A DNA stretch of 64,000 bases from Acanthochromis polyacanthus (GCF_021347895.1 NC_067136.1:434001-498000); one strand, 5' to 3'. Positions 33,767 through 45,944 are shown, numbered from the stretch's first letter. Program-made: numbers and translations. Notes: generated by a model not told the origin, from the letters alone.

Positions 33767-36700
33767 TGACTCCCATGGATGGATTTAATAGAGCATATAC
33801 CAGATTTGTTAGCTGGAATGTGAGGGGACTCAACCACCCAGTAAAACGAAGTAAGGTGTTTTCTCATCTGAACAAGCTGAAGGCAGAGGTAATCTTCTTA
33901 CAAGAAACACACCTTCGCACAAAAGACATAATGAAACTAAAGAGAGGATCAATTTCACAGATATATCACTCTGACCTTGATTCAGCTATTTTGTTAGGTA
34001 AAAATGTACAGTTCACTCTGACCAGAACTGTAGGGGATAAAAATGGACGTTTTGTTATTGTATAAGGCAGGCTATATAATTTTCCAGTAGTTTTAGTTAG
34101 TCTATATGCTCCCAATGGAGACAATGTAAATTTTTTCAGAGTTTTTTGGCCGTTTACCGGAGCTTGGAACACACCACTTAATTTTTGGAGGGGATTTTAA
34201 TACGGTTCTTAAGCCCTCACTTGACCGGTGGAGTAGTTCTACGATCCTGTCTACATCTGCTACTACCATAAATACCTTCTGTCAGTCTATTGTAGATCCA
34301 TGGAGATTTAAAAATCCCACTTCTAAAATGTTCTCGTTTTTCTCTGCAGTCCATCATACATATTCAAGAATAGATTTCTTCTTATTAGACCAAATATGCT
34401 TCAATTTGTGAAGTCATGCAATAATGAAAGCATCGTTATTTCTGATCACTCTCCAGTGGTATTAGAACTCTTCCTCCAAAATAGTATACCATTCCATTGG
34501 AATAGGCGATTCAACCCTTGTTTATTAGCTGATAAAAATTTTGTTGAATGCATTGCCTCACAGATTGATTTCTTCCTTGAAACTAATCAGTTACCAGATA
34601 CTAATATTTTAGTTCTTTGGGAAACTCTGAAAGTATTTATAGAGGTCATATAATAGAATACACTGCTCGCATAAATAAGAACCGATCTAAAAGATTTAAT
34701 GAATTAATTAAGTTAATTAAAGATGTGGATCTGCAATATTCCTCTACACCATCGGCTGATCTCCACAAAAAGAGAATAGCGTTACAAACAGAATTTGATC
34801 TCCTTGTATCAAATGAAGCAGTGAAAAATTTTGAAATCCAGACAAAATTATGATGAACATGGGGATAGAGCAGGTAGGTTACTCTCCCATCAGCTGTGTC
34901 AGCATTCAGCTGCAAACTTTAGAACAGAAATACAATCAGCAGAGGGAGAAATAAAGTCTGATCCTAAAGATATGAACGATCAATTTAAACTTTTCTACTC
35001 ATCATTATATTCTTCTGAATGCTCTCAAGGACAAGATTTTTTGAACAATATTTCTCTTCCAACTGTAGCTGACAAGGACAGGGCCTTTTTAGAGCAACCT
35101 ATATCTGAAAGTGAGATTGGACAGGCCATAAAATCTATGAAAAATAGAAAGGCACCTGGTCCGGACGGGTATTCAGTTGAGTTCTACAAAGCCTTTGCAA
35201 ACAAGTTAATGCCCTTGTTGTCCTCGGTTTACACTGAATCACTGACACAAAAGAACCTTCCTGAGTCTATGACTCAAGCTACGATCTCTGTGATTCTTAA
35301 GAAAGGTAAAGATCCTACTAAATGTGAGTCTTATCATCCAATAAGTCTGCTTACATGTGACTATAAAATACTCACAAAGATTTTGTCCCTTAGATTGGAA
35401 TCAGTAGTTCCGACAATAGTGAATCCGGATCAAACAGGATTTATAAAGGGAAGACAATCGTTTCATAATCTGAGGCGACTCTTCAACATATTATATTCCA
35501 GACACTCAACCCGATCTTCAGAGTTTGTAATTTCATTGGATGCTCACAAAGCATTCGATCAAATTGAGTATACACATCTTTTCAACTCTTTGCGAAAGTT
35601 TGGCTTTGGCCCTGTCTTTGTTTCTTGGATTGAAACTCTTTATGCAAAACCTCAGGCGAGAGTGAGAACTAATAATTTAAATTCATCTTATTTTCTTCTC
35701 CATCGTGGCACAAGACAGGGCTGCCCGTTATCCCCTCTCCTTTTTGATCTAGCAATTGAGCCGCTAGCCATTGCGCTGCGACTCAACAAGGATATACATG
35801 GTATTACAAGGGGCGGTCTGGTTCACAAAGTGTCACTATATGCAGATGATCTACTCCTGTTTGTAACTGTTCCAGAAGTCTTAATCCCAAAAGCCTTAGA
35901 AATTATTACTTATTTTGGCAAATCATCTGGCTACAAAATTAATTTTACCAAAAGTGTTTTATTTCCTGTCAACAATTTAGCTCAAAACTCGACATTTCAC
36001 TCACATCCATTTAAAATAGCAACGGGTCCTCTACTATATTTACGAGTAAACGTGACGAGCTCTTACAAAGATTTGTTTCAAAAAGACTTCAAAAGTATTT
36101 TAGTTCAAATCAAAGAAGATCTGAATCGGTGGGCCACTCTTCCTTTATCTTGAGCTGGTCGTATTAATTCCATAAAAATGGTGATTCTACCTAAAATACT
36201 ACACCTATTCCAAACAGTTCCAATCTTTTTACCCAAATCATTTTTCAAAGAACTTGACAAGTATATCAGCACATTTATTTGGAACAAAACAATACCTCGT
36301 GTGCGAAGGGCGGTCTTGGAGAGTCGTAAATCTAATGGAGGACTAGGTTTACCACATTTTATGTATTATTACTGGGCCGCAAATATATTTAAGTTAACTA
36401 TCTGGTATAACACCTGTGTGAACGGGACAGGCCCAAGTTGGGCTCTAATGGAACAACATGCATGCTCTCCTGCTTCTTTGGCCTCTTTGCTGTGTGCACC
36501 TCTGCCTTTGGCATTAGGTGCACACTCAAAAAACAGTCCTGTCACATCCAGTCTACGTATATGGATTCAGTTTCAGAAACATTTTGGGTGCAAACAAGCT
36601 CTGGTATCTATGCCGTTGTCTCAAAATGCTCTTTTCAGACCCTCATTGTGAGACACAATTTTCTCAACATGGACTAGAAAGGGAGTTATAACTGTAGGAG

Positions 36701-37317
36701 ATCTTTTTGTGGAAGGCGGCTTTGCTTCTTTTGAGCAACTGTCTACTAAATTCAATCTACCAAAATCACATATTTTTAGGTATCTTCAAGCCCGTGATTT
36801 TGTTCACACAAAGTTCCCATCATTTCCTTTGAAGCCAGATATTTGTCCTTTTGATGAATGTTTGACACTTAAGGCAAATGGCACAATATCGCAGCTTTAT
36901 TCCATTATTCAAGGAATAAAATGTCCATCACTTTTGCCTCTTAAAATTCAGTGGGAGGAAGATTTAAATATTGTAATATGTGAAGAAAATTGGCAAAGAA
37001 TTATAGGCAGAATATACACATCATCCATTTGTGTCAGACACAGACTGATACAGTTTAAGATATTTAACCGTTTGCATCTTTCCCGGACCAAATTAGCCAA
37101 AATATATCCTAATGTAGACCCCACTTGTGGTCGTTGTCATCAAGCTCCTGCTACTTTGGCACAAATGTTCTGGACCTGTCCAAACCTACATAGTTTCTGG
37201 TCAGAAATATTCAATACATTCTCCTACATTTGTAGGAAACAAATCACTCCAAATCCTCTTACTGCAGTTTTTGGAGTTGTACAAACATTGGAGCTACAAA
37301 AGGGCAATCACAATTAA
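33767..37317 (+). pseudogene. L1 ORF2: endonuclease and reverse transcriptase, broken
   Basis: Endonuclease begins FVSWNVRGLNHPVKRSK, with EVIFLQETHL, and hits a stop at 34063-34065. The reverse transcriptase lies in an open frame of 440 aa at 34831-36153: KNRKAPGPDGYSVEFYKAF, NPDQTGFIKGRQS, VISLDAHKAFDQIEY, TRQGCPLSPLLFDL and the catalytic YADDLLL at 35838. C-terminal parts are at 36178-36651 and 36709-37317, the last with a Cys/His stretch (CGRCHQAPATLAQMFWTC). At least four stops or frame changes separate the parts. Confidence 0.88.
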
Positions 37318-38056
37318 TAGCATTCTCTACTCTATTAGCTCGTCGTTTAATCCTTACCAACTGGAAGTTGCCCTTACCTCCAAAACACTCATGTTGGGTG
37401 AGTGAAATTATGTCTTTTCTTCAGCTTGAAAAGATTAGAACCACAGTTCAAACCTCATCCGAAAAATTTCAGAGTATATGGGACCCTTTCTTGGAGTTTT
37501 ATGGTAATGTGTTTGATGCACACTCCTTAGATATTTGACCTCTCTCCTCTGCTCTTTACTCTTGATTCCTTTCTCTCCTTGTGTTTCCTGTTTTCTTTTT
37601 TATTTTGCTTAATATTGTTTTTATTATATTTGTACATTTGACTTCATTTACTTAGATACCATCCCGGGGTGCCAGAGAGGTATATACTATAACTTTGTTG
37701 TCTGTTATTGTGCACCTGTATAACAAATGTACATTGAATTATGCATCTATATTGCCTAAAAACAATAAAAACATCTTGAAATGAAAAAGAGTAAAATGTA
37801 CGACAACATTATAAACCAAACATCAGTCCTTCACTCCTACACTGGTGCTGAGCAGGAAGAGAAAGTTTAGCAAATGACAGCTAGCCTGCTAACCCAGCAA
37901 CAGTATTTATTCCATTCTAACAGAATACAAGGAAATGAAGCAGCTCAACTCATCGTCCTCCACTGGAAACCTTTCTCAGATGGTGACTTCATAAAACAAT
38001 ACCTCACTGAAGTTGTGGGAATAATGTACCAGGAGAAAATGCAGGAATTCAACAAT

Positions 38057-38241
38057 TGTAGTATTATTGGTGGTATGATGAAGGCACATAGAAGACACAT
38101 TAGGTGTGCGTTAACCAGCGTTTACTGACCTCTTAGTGGGGACTACACAGCTTGACACACAGTTGTGCGTTACATTAATACAGGTCCGGGTTGCACTCTG
38201 TGTTCACATGGTTCATATACATTTTTATGCATATCACTACT
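38057..38241 (-). repeat. 3' LTR of the nested Gypsy element
   Basis: 185 bp. On the minus strand it follows a purine-rich stretch (AACAGGTGGGAA). It differs from 42679-42863 by about six substitutions, and its first base is changed (A for T), so the insertion is not new. Confidence 0.9.
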
Positions 38242-38620
38242 TCCCACCTGTTCAGCTGGAGTGTCCCTCACTTCGAATGATGACAATAATAAAAAGTTCT
38301 GCAAACCTATTGTGCAAAGCTTAAACATGCACTACATTAGTTGGTTTCTTTAATAACATAACATCACCATGTGGTAGAAACATAACAGTTATGAGGATAA
38401 CACTTTTTTTTTCTTAGTAGTGCTCGCTTTGTGCATAAAATAACACATATAACTTAATGAACAGAGTCCTCCATGGATGCCACAACTTTGAACTGGATGT
38501 TGTTCTGACTCTAGACATAGTCTTTGTGGTGAGCTGGTTTGGTTATAGCCCTTCCATATCTTGTGCGCACTGGTTCCGGACCCTTAGCATCCTCTGTGTT
38601 GGTGTGTGTTTCACAGGGTT

Positions 38621-39982
38621 TTATAGAGGATGTTCCTGTTGGTTCACTGTCACTCCTGTGAGTTTCCTCTTGAACTTGTGGCTCGGCAAAGCGAATCTTT
38701 TTTGTGCTTTTCTCCATATGTGGGTTGCACAGTTCGCACAGATGGCTCCTGCAACGTCTGATTCTGTTGCCATTTGTGTTTGTACAATGTAGCTCCTTGG
38801 CTCATTGCACTTTTGCATGACAATTGCTGGATTCCATGTCCCTCTGTCTTTGTTTAACACTGTCACGTGCTGTCCGGGACAGAATGGGGATAGGTCTCTG
38901 CGACTACTGCGATCATGGTGTACTTTCATGTCTGCAGTTCTCTGTTGTAGGTGGAGTCGGTGTTCCTCTTTACCTGGGTCTCCTCGACTCGGCAACAAGG
39001 TTGTTACTGGTCTACCAAACATCAGTTCGGCAGGTGAAGGTAGTTTACTGTCAATAGGAGTTGCTCTGACCTGCAGTAAAGCAGCCTCTAGATCATCACC
39101 TGTTTTCAGGGTTTTCTTGACAATTGATTTTATGTGTCTCACATGCCTCTCGATGAATCCATTGCTTTTTGTTGTGTAATGGGGTGAGCTTGTGACATGT
39201 TTGATTCCCCATTTTGTTCTGAAGTTTTGGAATGTTTGCCCTGTGTATTGTGGCCCGTTGTCTGTCAGTATCTCCTCAGGGCATCCGAATAGAGACATGT
39301 ACATTTGCATCTTCTGTGTGACTGCATGGCTAGAGACAGGCATGGGCAGTTCATCCAAAACTGGGAATTTGGAATATCTGTCCACAGTCAATAGGAACTG
39401 TCGTCCATTAATCTCAAACAGATCAGAAGCTAGTGACTGCCAGGGTTTAGATGGTACGTTGTGTGGGTTTAGAGGTTCTTTTGGGTTTGCATCCTGATAC
39501 TCCACACACACACTGCAAGATCTGCACACTCGTTCAATGTCATCGTTCATGTGTGTCCAATAAACACTCTCTCTTGCAAGGCGGCGAGTTTTCTCTATGC
39601 CCTGATGACCAACATGAAGCTATTTTAGTATATCTTCAGTCATGGAGTCTGGAATGAGCACCTGTCTGCCTTTGAATATGACTCCTGCTTCCATTGCCAG
39701 TTCATCTCTAAAAGACCAATAAGCACGCAGGCCTTCTGGCAGGTCTTTGATGCTGTCTGGCCATCCTTGGTGGATCAGCTCTTTCAGTGCATTGAGTTTG
39801 AGGTTTTTGGCAGTTTCTGTTCGGAGAGCATCCTGTTTTTCAGAGGAGAAGTTTATTATTGCTACAGTGTGCAACTCTGGATCCTCGATCTCTATGGCTA
39901 CTCCGTCGATGCGCTCATCTAGCTCGATGTCGCCGTGGTTTTCGGGGTTTGGTAACCGACTGAGAGTATCCGCAAGGATCAT
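38621..39982 (-). pseudogene. Gypsy integrase, interrupted by one stop
   Basis: 39982-39620 is an RNase H-integrase linker (MILADTLSRLPNP) with the start of the zinc finger. A stop after TEDILK separates it from the frame 39550-38621. The zinc finger goes on HVGHQG...CRSCSVC. The core has Asp in LASDLFEI, Asp in ILTDNGPQYT and Glu in GFIERHVRH. It ends with a C-terminal domain (VTVLNKDRGTWNPAIV). It is the last pol domain in this element, unlike in the one at 23924. Confidence 0.85.
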
Positions 39983-41291
39983 TTGGGTCCCGGCCTGTAC
40001 ATGACTTCATAGTTGTATCCTTGTGTCTTTATCAGCATTCGCTGGAGCCGTGGTGGTGCAGCATGCAGTGGTTTTGCGCATATGGTGACAAGTGGTTTGT
40101 GATCTGTTATCACAAGGAATGACTTCCCATACAGGTAGGTGTGGTATCGCTGCATTCCATACACAATGGCAAGCATTTCTCGCTCTATGTTGCTGTATCT
40201 GGATTGACATTCAGTTAGTGTTTTAGGGTGTGTTTGGGTCATAGTATTTCAGGCAGTCATCTTCTGTAATTGTTGACTTCAGATCCTCAAAGCACTTTTG
40301 ATGGTCAGTGTCCCATGTCCATGGTACGTCACTTTTTAGCAACCCCCTCAATGTGTGTGCTTTGTCTGCAAACTTTGGTATGTAGGGTGATAGGTAGGTT
40401 AACATTCCCATGAATCTGTGCAGATCGTCTTTGTTTTGGGGTGTTGGCATTCTTTGTATGTCCCTGATCTTGGCTGGGTCTGGTCTAATGCCTTTGTCTG
40501 TGTACAGATTGCCAAAGAATGAGATGCTTCTCTGTTTTATTGTGCATTTGTCACCGTTGAACACAATACCTGCTTCAGCTGCTCGTTCCATCAGATTGAT
40601 CAGGTTTCTGTCGTGCTCTTCCTCGTTTTCTCCAAAGACTGCTATGTCATTGGCTATGCTGACAACACCTCTGAGCCCCTCAAGGATCTGGTCCATCTTA
40701 GCCTGGAAGAGGTCTTGAGAGACACTTAGTCCAAATGGCAGGCGTTTCCAGCAGTATCTGCCGACTGGAGTTCAGAATGTTGTTAGCAGTTGTGAGTCTT
40801 CATCAAGGTGTATTGACCAATATCCCGCTTTTGCGTCGAGTTTGCTGAACATTTTTGCATTTGCAAACATCGGATTCAGTTCTTCCACTGTTGGAATCTT
40901 GTGTGGGCATCTCTTAAGGCTGGCATTTAGCTTTTGAGGGTCTAAGCATACGTGTAGGGATCCATCTTTTTTTAGTGCTGTATGCAAGACTGGAGCACCA
41001 GTCCGTGTGCTCTTCTACCTTTCGTATCATACCTTGTTCGACTAGTGTATTCAGTTCCCTCTGTAACTTGTCTTTGATGTGGATGCTGCATTTCTGTGGT
41101 GGATCAATGAATGGTTCAGCATCTTCTTTCAGTATGAGTTTAGCCGTTCCGCTGAAATTCCCAATTTTATCAAACTGGTCTGGATATGCTTTCTTAAGGT
41201 CTGCACTTGTTGATATGCTTTTGGGGGTCTTTGCTTTCTTTTCTTGTACTTTTTCCTCACTGGCTTTCCCTTTCTCAGTTATTGTATCCAC
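39979..41291 (-). pseudogene. Gypsy reverse transcriptase and RNase H, frameshifted
   Basis: Pieces: 41291-40914 (LVEQGMIRKVEEHTDWCSSL, the RT entry), 40987-40772 (LHVCLDPQKLNASLKR, then FSKLDAKAGYWSI), 40696-40223 (LEGLRGVVSIANDIAVFGEN; KYYDPNTP) and 40242-39979 (RNase H: YSNIEREMLAIVYG, ITDHKPLVTI). The usual (V/I)xDD box reads IAND, so one catalytic aspartate is replaced by Asn. Together with the frame changes this marks an inactive enzyme. Confidence 0.85.
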
Positions 41292-41880
41292 ATTACAGTT
41301 ACAAGGTTTAATAGTTCACTTGTGGGAAGCCCAACTATGGCTGGACCTGGCACATCCACAACGTAGAATTTGGCTTTTATCCACTTAGAGTCCTTATACT
41401 GACATGGGATGTCAATTGTGCCCAGGCAGGTGATTTGGTGCCCACTGTATGCAGATATTCTTTTGTAGTTTTTTTTCAGTCTTTTCTGGGTACATGTATT
41501 TTCACCATACATCTGTTTGAAAGTGCGTTGTGGGAGTGCGTTACCTGATGACCTTGTATCACCCTTGATATGTAGTGTGTGTCCATGGTCTGGTAGGCCA
41601 GGTGGTTTCACATTCAAGATTGTATACACCTCCTCTCTGGGTGGCATGCTGTCAATGCATGCACTTTTCGCTGATAGTGATGGAATGGAACTGTTTTTGG
41701 TATGTGTATTCCTCCACAGTGTCACTGCTGTCGATGGCATCAACATGGGACTCGCTCTGTCGTTTGTAGTCATTTTTGGAGGTCTGTCTGTGCTGTTTGT
41801 TTTGTGGTAGGCGAGACTTACTTCTTCGGCCTCGACTGAAGTGCTGTCTCTGTCGTCTGGTCTTTTTACAGCATTTCGCC
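41279..41880 (-). pseudogene. Gypsy gag-pol junction and protease region
   Basis: The minus-strand frame 42118-41279 is a shadow of gag in its first part. Its last 100 residues (CLGTIDIPCQYKDSKWIKAK, then VVDVPGPAIVGLPTSE) look like the protease C-terminal part. The catalytic Asp-Thr/Ser-Gly was not found in an open frame. Confidence 0.6.
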
Positions 41881-42512
41881 TAGTGACCTTTAATACCACA
41901 AGCAGAGCATTCATCATTATATGCAGGGCATTGTCGTGGTTTGTGATTGGTGCCACAGTTTTGGCACGTGCGCCCTCTATCCACAACGTGAATTTTCTCA
42001 CTGTGTGACATGCCAAGTTTGTGTAGCTGTTCATTGCCTGCTGATAGGGCTTCATATCTTTGTCCTTCAGCAAGTACCTCAGCCAAGGAACAGCCTTGAG
42101 GTTTGCTGTACAGATCATTTCTCAAAGCATCATGGGGCGTGCTTGCAATAATGAGCTCGATTAGACGTTCATTAAGCTCTGCGTCGGTAAACTGACATCT
42201 TTGCGCTAATGTTCTGGCTCTGGTCACAAAATCATCAATGCTCTCATCTGGTTTTTGTCGATATTGCTTTAAGTGTAGTCTATGGATTCTAAAGTTCACG
42301 TTTAACTTTAGCTGACCTTCGAAGTAATCCCATAATTTGCCAGGCACCTTCTTCTCATCCTCACTAAGACCACAGGATATTTTCCTTGCTTGTTTAGCTG
42401 GATCATCTATTTCTTCATCTTCCAAGTAAAGAGACATTTTTTGTTTAAACAGTGAAATAGCCTCACTCAGATCCGGGTCGGACCAGTTCATCTTTGGAAG
42501 ATGTGATGCCAT
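41880..42512 (-). CDS. Gypsy gag with zinc knuckle
   Basis: 210 aa, open, starting MASHLPKMNWSDPDLSEAIS. Residues about 10-140 form the helical capsid-like part (FKQKMSLYLEDEEIDDPAKQ; DFVTRARTLAQRC). A zinc knuckle CX2CX4HX4C follows as CQNCGTNHKPRQC. It ends after a second CxxC (CSACGIKGH) with a stop, where the knuckle would continue, so the protein is probably cut slightly short. First gene behind the 5' LTR. Confidence 0.85.
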   Translation of the reverse strand: MASHLPKMNWSDPDLSEAISLFKQKMSLYLEDEEIDDPAKQARKISCGLSEDEKKVPGKLWDYFEGQLKLNVNFRIHRLHLKQYRQKPDESIDDFVTRARTLAQRCQFTDAELNERLIELIIASTPHDALRNDLYSKPQGCSLAEVLAEGQRYEALSAGNEQLHKLGMSHSEKIHVVDRGRTCQNCGTNHKPRQCPAYNDECSACGIKGH

Positions 42513-42678
42513 TACATCCTCGGTTCCTCTTCACTCTGTGCCGGTTGCCATCAGTTAGCTTTAGCGTTGTTAGCACTGCTCCGGTTTGCACCTACTTGAG
42601 CGGCGACAGTAATTATCCTCGGACAATCTTGTTCATCTAGCGTCACTTTTCATAGGTTTTCCCTTATCGCTGCCACCA

Positions 42679-42863
42679 TGTAGTATTATTGGTGGTATGA
42701 TGAAGGCACATAGAAGACACGTTAGGTGTGCGTTAACCAGTGTTTACTGACCTCTTAGTGGGGACTACATAGCTTGACACACAGTCGTGCGTTACATTAA
42801 TACAGGTCCGGGTTGCACTCTGTGTTCACATAGTTCATATACATTTTTATGCATATCACTACA
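42679..42863 (-). repeat. 5' LTR of the nested Gypsy element
   Basis: 185 bp, partner of 38057-38241. On the minus strand it begins TGTAGTGATATGC and ends AATAATACTACA. Confidence 0.9.
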
Positions 42864-43282
42864 TCAATGTTAGCATGTCCAGAAATACAGCTGTGCTTTG
42901 AAATGAAGCTTAAACATCAAGTGTCAGATAAAGCTTGTGCTTTAGATTTTTACTGGACTGCATGTGATGAGAGCATGGACTCCACACAGCTGCTGGTTTT
43001 TGTAGGGAGTTGATGATAATTTTTACGTTACAGAGGAACTGATTGATCTCAGGAGTCTAAAGGGGACAACAAATGGTGAAGATATTTCTGAAGCTGTCAG
43101 ATGCAGTTCACATGATGGGACTTAAATGGAGAAGCTGTGTGGAGTTCCAACAGATGGAGCTCCAGCTATGACAGAGCAGCACAAAGGAAGGATCTCTGTG
43201 GTAAAGTGGAGGTGAGGCTGTTAAAATGCTCTTGTTGCAGACCAAACCTGTCCCTTTGGTAGGCTCTAGTCTGTATGTGGAG

Positions 43283-43827
43283 CCCGATCTCACGGGGATT
43301 CGTGAAACTGTCACGTAAGTTTTAGTTTCGGTTTCGTGTGCACCAACACGATTTCGTCATGTTTTTCGTGCCGCTCACCACGAAATGCGCACCAATGTAT
43401 TTTAAACGGCGGACTTTTCGTGCCACTCAGAACGTATTTCAAAAGAATGTGTATATTATATTTTTAATGTAAAACCGTGGCGAATCCAACGCTATATTTT
43501 GCATGACATCGTCCCTAACCATAACCCTAACCATAACCTAACCATAACCTAACCATAAGCCGGTGGTACACCTACCAATTTGCATAGGAATTTCAAGAAT
43601 GTCCGGCGGCCGGCGGCCGCAAACGCGATCACACAAGCAGTATACGCCGATGGACAGCTTAGATCGTCATGAATCCGCCGGTATAAACCACTTTCAGATG
43701 TGATTACCACAGCGAAAAACATTTCGTGGTGAGCGGCACGAAAAACATGACGAAATCGTGTTGGTGCGCACGAAACCGAAACTAAAACTTACGTGACAGT
43801 TTCACGAATCCCCGTGAGACCGGGTTG
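43283..43827. mobile_element. Foldback/MULE-like element with 105-bp inverted repeats
   Basis: Left arm 43283-43387 and right arm 43720-43824 are near-perfect inverted repeats (CTCACGGGGATTCGTGAAAC is in both). Flanks GTATGTGGAG (43273-43282) and GTATGTGTGAG (43828-43838) are a 10-11 bp duplication with a small difference, in the range of Mutator-like elements. The core has CCTAACCATAACC repeats (43507-43558) and a piece of the piggyBac-like MITE (about 43570-43717). No coding sequence. Confidence 0.7.
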
Positions 43828-44460
43828 GTATGTGTGAGGCGTAAGAGGAAGTGCTCACAGCGGTAGTGTGACAGAAGAAGAACGTTGAAGCTGAAGCAGG
43901 GCGACATGTACGGTGCAGTGACAGTCAGAGATCAGAGAAGTAGAAGCCAGTGTATCCTGGAGAAGCTGTATGTGCGAACAGAGAGCTGCAGAGTTCAATA
44001 AAGTCCTACCATCTCCACCACAGAGTTGGTCCAGACTGAATACAACTTGTTACCAACAGAGAACCATGCTAAGCTAAGTGAGCTAGCGTTACCCGAGGCT
44101 GCCCAACTACGGTTCAGAAACCGATGAATCCTAGTAGGTAACACTCTGTATCGACCAGAAATCGAGCAGTTTTTAAGAGAGGAGGACCGACCTCTTCATG
44201 AGCTGAGTGACCCTCTGTGGTTGTCAGACTTTAGTAGATCTTCCTGATCATCTCAGCACACTGAACAACAGCCTACAAGGCAGAGACCAACTCGTAGAAC
44301 AACTTTATGAGTACATGAAAGTGTTCTGTGTGAAGCTGTGAATCTTTGAGATACAACTTCAATGTTGAACAATGTTCAGCCTCTAATGAGTGGTCCACTT
44401 CTTTGTATATTTTTCTGTTTGTGGCTCTCAGGAAAAAGTTTGGACACCCCTGTTTTAGAG

Positions 44461-45340
44461 GATTCCTGGTCATAACTGACAAAAACAAGAGCAGACTCAC
44501 CATTTCTTTGTCTTCTCTTCCTCTCAATGCCAAGTAGACTGCAGCTCTCTGCAAAGCCAGATACATCCGGATACAAGGACCGGCCACATTTAGACAGTTT
44601 TTTTTAAATTTATTTTTAACACCTCTAGTGCGGTGCAGGACGTAAACACTGACCTCAGAGCTGCTAACTTTTACAGGATGAACAAAAGCTGTAAAATTAT
44701 TGACTTTATCAAAGTGAACTCAGAATTAAAATCAGCTCACGAACCTGCAACAAATTATAAATGTTGGGTGAGTAGAAGATGAAGGAAAAACAGTGAATAA
44801 TACAGAAAGTTCACATTTCTAGGAGCAGCTCTGCAGCAGAAACAGGAACCTTGACGACCACAGAGCTTCTGGGTTCCTTTAACAGACTCAGAGAACAGAA
44901 TGCCCCGATAACTACTGAAGATTATCTGACTGATGGGAAAATCATCGAAACAAGTCAGAGAGAAACTGAAGAACAACCAAAAAATACAATAAAAAACAGA
45001 GAAAACAATTGAAATAGACAACAACCAGAAACGACACAAAACAACCACAAAAAGACACAAAATATCCAACAAAATATGCAAAGCAAACAAAAAGGAGACA
45101 CAAAATGAACACAAGGACAGAAAACAACCAAATCAAGGAGCTGTTTGATGCACTTATTGGTCATTCATCAGAGTGAATAACTGACTGACATCCTTCAGCC
45201 TCGTCCCTTTACTGGTTCTGACCACAGTTCAGTGGTTGAAGTCTGCAGAAACCAAACCTCAGTCTGATTTCCTCTCAGATAAACCACTGTCATTTACAGA
45301 CGGTTTGTTTCCACCAGCATGAAACGATAAAACCAAATTT
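44461..45340. other. No gene recognised
   Basis: The part next to the hAT (44461-44590) has on the minus strand an open stretch RKRRQRN followed by GTGAGT, a possible donor, but no homology I can name. At 44960-45130 there is a degenerate ACAACCA/GACACAAAA repeat resembling the 42-bp array units on the other strand. Confidence 0.4.
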
Positions 45341-45344
45341 GTGT

Positions 45345-45930
45345 TTTAATTAAATCTTTATTGATACAAGTAATCTCATGGAGACACAGGGTCTCATTAT
45401 CAAGAGAGATTTGTTCTCCAATAACAACAAAACATTGAGTCACTGACAAACACTAAGGGACCTGAACTAGACAATAAAACAATAAAACACTGAGTTATAG
45501 ACAGACGGGTTCATGACAAAACACATCATAGACATCAGAATGGATGGACACCGACCAGTAAAGTTAAAGAGTAAAAACACTGAGAACAAGATTAAGTCCT
45601 GAGAGATGATCTTTCCATGGTATTTCAGAGATGTTTGAAGTCCACCAGGGGAATCCAGTTGGACAGATTCAGACTCTGCTGTAGTGAGTTCCAGGTTGAA
45701 GCAGCAGAGGAAGAAAAATCTGTTTTTCTGAGTTCAGGGGACGATGAACGTAATAAAGTCCTGGAAACACAGACTATGACTGAACTGTTTATGTGACATG
45801 AAGGAGGATAAATATGTGGGCATCAGACCAAGGATGGGTTTGTAAATTAAATGATACCAGTGGAGAAGTCTGTGTGTGGACAGTGATGACCAGTTAAACC
45901 ATGGATGGACCAAAACATCCATGATGCTGC
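45345..45930 (-). mobile_element. 3' end of a non-LTR retrotransposon
   Basis: The minus-strand frames near 45922-45640 read WSSLSTHRLLHWYHLIYKPI, SSFMSHKQFSHSL, then a region with WNSLQQ-like residues. This is the C-terminal end of a LINE ORF2, common in fish genomes. Clade not decided. Stops interrupt the frame. Confidence 0.6.
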
Positions 45931-45944
45931 TGTCTACAACATGG

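Larger units (their letters stand above)
31981..37785 (+). mobile_element. Full-length L1/Tx1-type LINE, 5.8 kb, decayed
   Basis: A target duplication AAAGAGTAAAATGTACGA lies at 31963-31980 and 37786-37803. It has a 5' UTR of about 180 bases, ORF1, a spacer with a pyrimidine-rich stretch (33280-33700), ORF2, and a 3' UTR ending CATCTTGAAATGAAAA. Length and two ORFs fit an almost full-length L1-group copy. It lies in the hAT transposase gene. Confidence 0.9.
38057..42863 (-). mobile_element. Gypsy LTR retrotransposon with both LTRs, 4.8 kb
   Basis: Two 185-bp LTRs with TGTAG...CTACA borders and a 5-bp duplication with one mismatch (ACAAT at 38052-38056, TCAAT at 42864-42868). Coding strand is minus: gag, protease region, RT, RNase H, integrase, the normal Ty3/gypsy order. 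Behind the 5' LTR (42679-42863) the minus strand reads TGGTGGCAGCGATAAGG, a primer-binding-site position. Domains resemble the K02A2.6-like elements of animals. All frames are broken. Confidence 0.92.
31831..44345 (+). pseudogene. hAT transposase remnant in four pieces
   Basis: Pieces: 31831-31971 (RKFQTLWKNEYFLIETK and the CVCLICSETVSV zinc-finger stretch), 37804-38056 (SYTGAEQEEKV, then LHWKPFSDGDFIKQYL), 42869-43260 (segments recalling the DDE core: DESMDSTQLL-like, EELIDLRSLKGTT and LCGVPTDGAPAM), and about 44240-44345 (HLSALNNSLQGRDQLVEQLY, C-terminal dimerisation region). This is the family behind vertebrate ZBED and GTF2IRD2-like genes. There are stops and frameshifts in all pieces besides the insertions, so nothing functional is left. 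Confidence 0.8.
31622..44452 (+). mobile_element. hAT transposon inflated to 12.8 kb by nested insertions
   Basis: Ends CAGGGGTTTCCAAACT and, reverse complemented at the right, CAGGGGTGTCCAAACT. A perfect 8-bp duplication TTTTAGAG lies at 31614-31621 and 44453-44460. Own sequence is only about 1.65 kb: parts of a ZBED/GTF2IRD2-like transposase in four pieces. Inside it are an L1 (31981-37785), a Gypsy with both LTRs (38057-42863) and a foldback element (43283-43827). Each of these has its own target duplication. Confidence 0.9.

Noticed and set aside
33264..33769. Phe/Leu-rich frames
   Set aside because: They come from the T-rich spacer between L1 ORF1 and ORF2.
43507..43558. Interstitial telomere
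   Set aside because: CCTAACCATAACC units are irregular and few, and lie within a mobile element.
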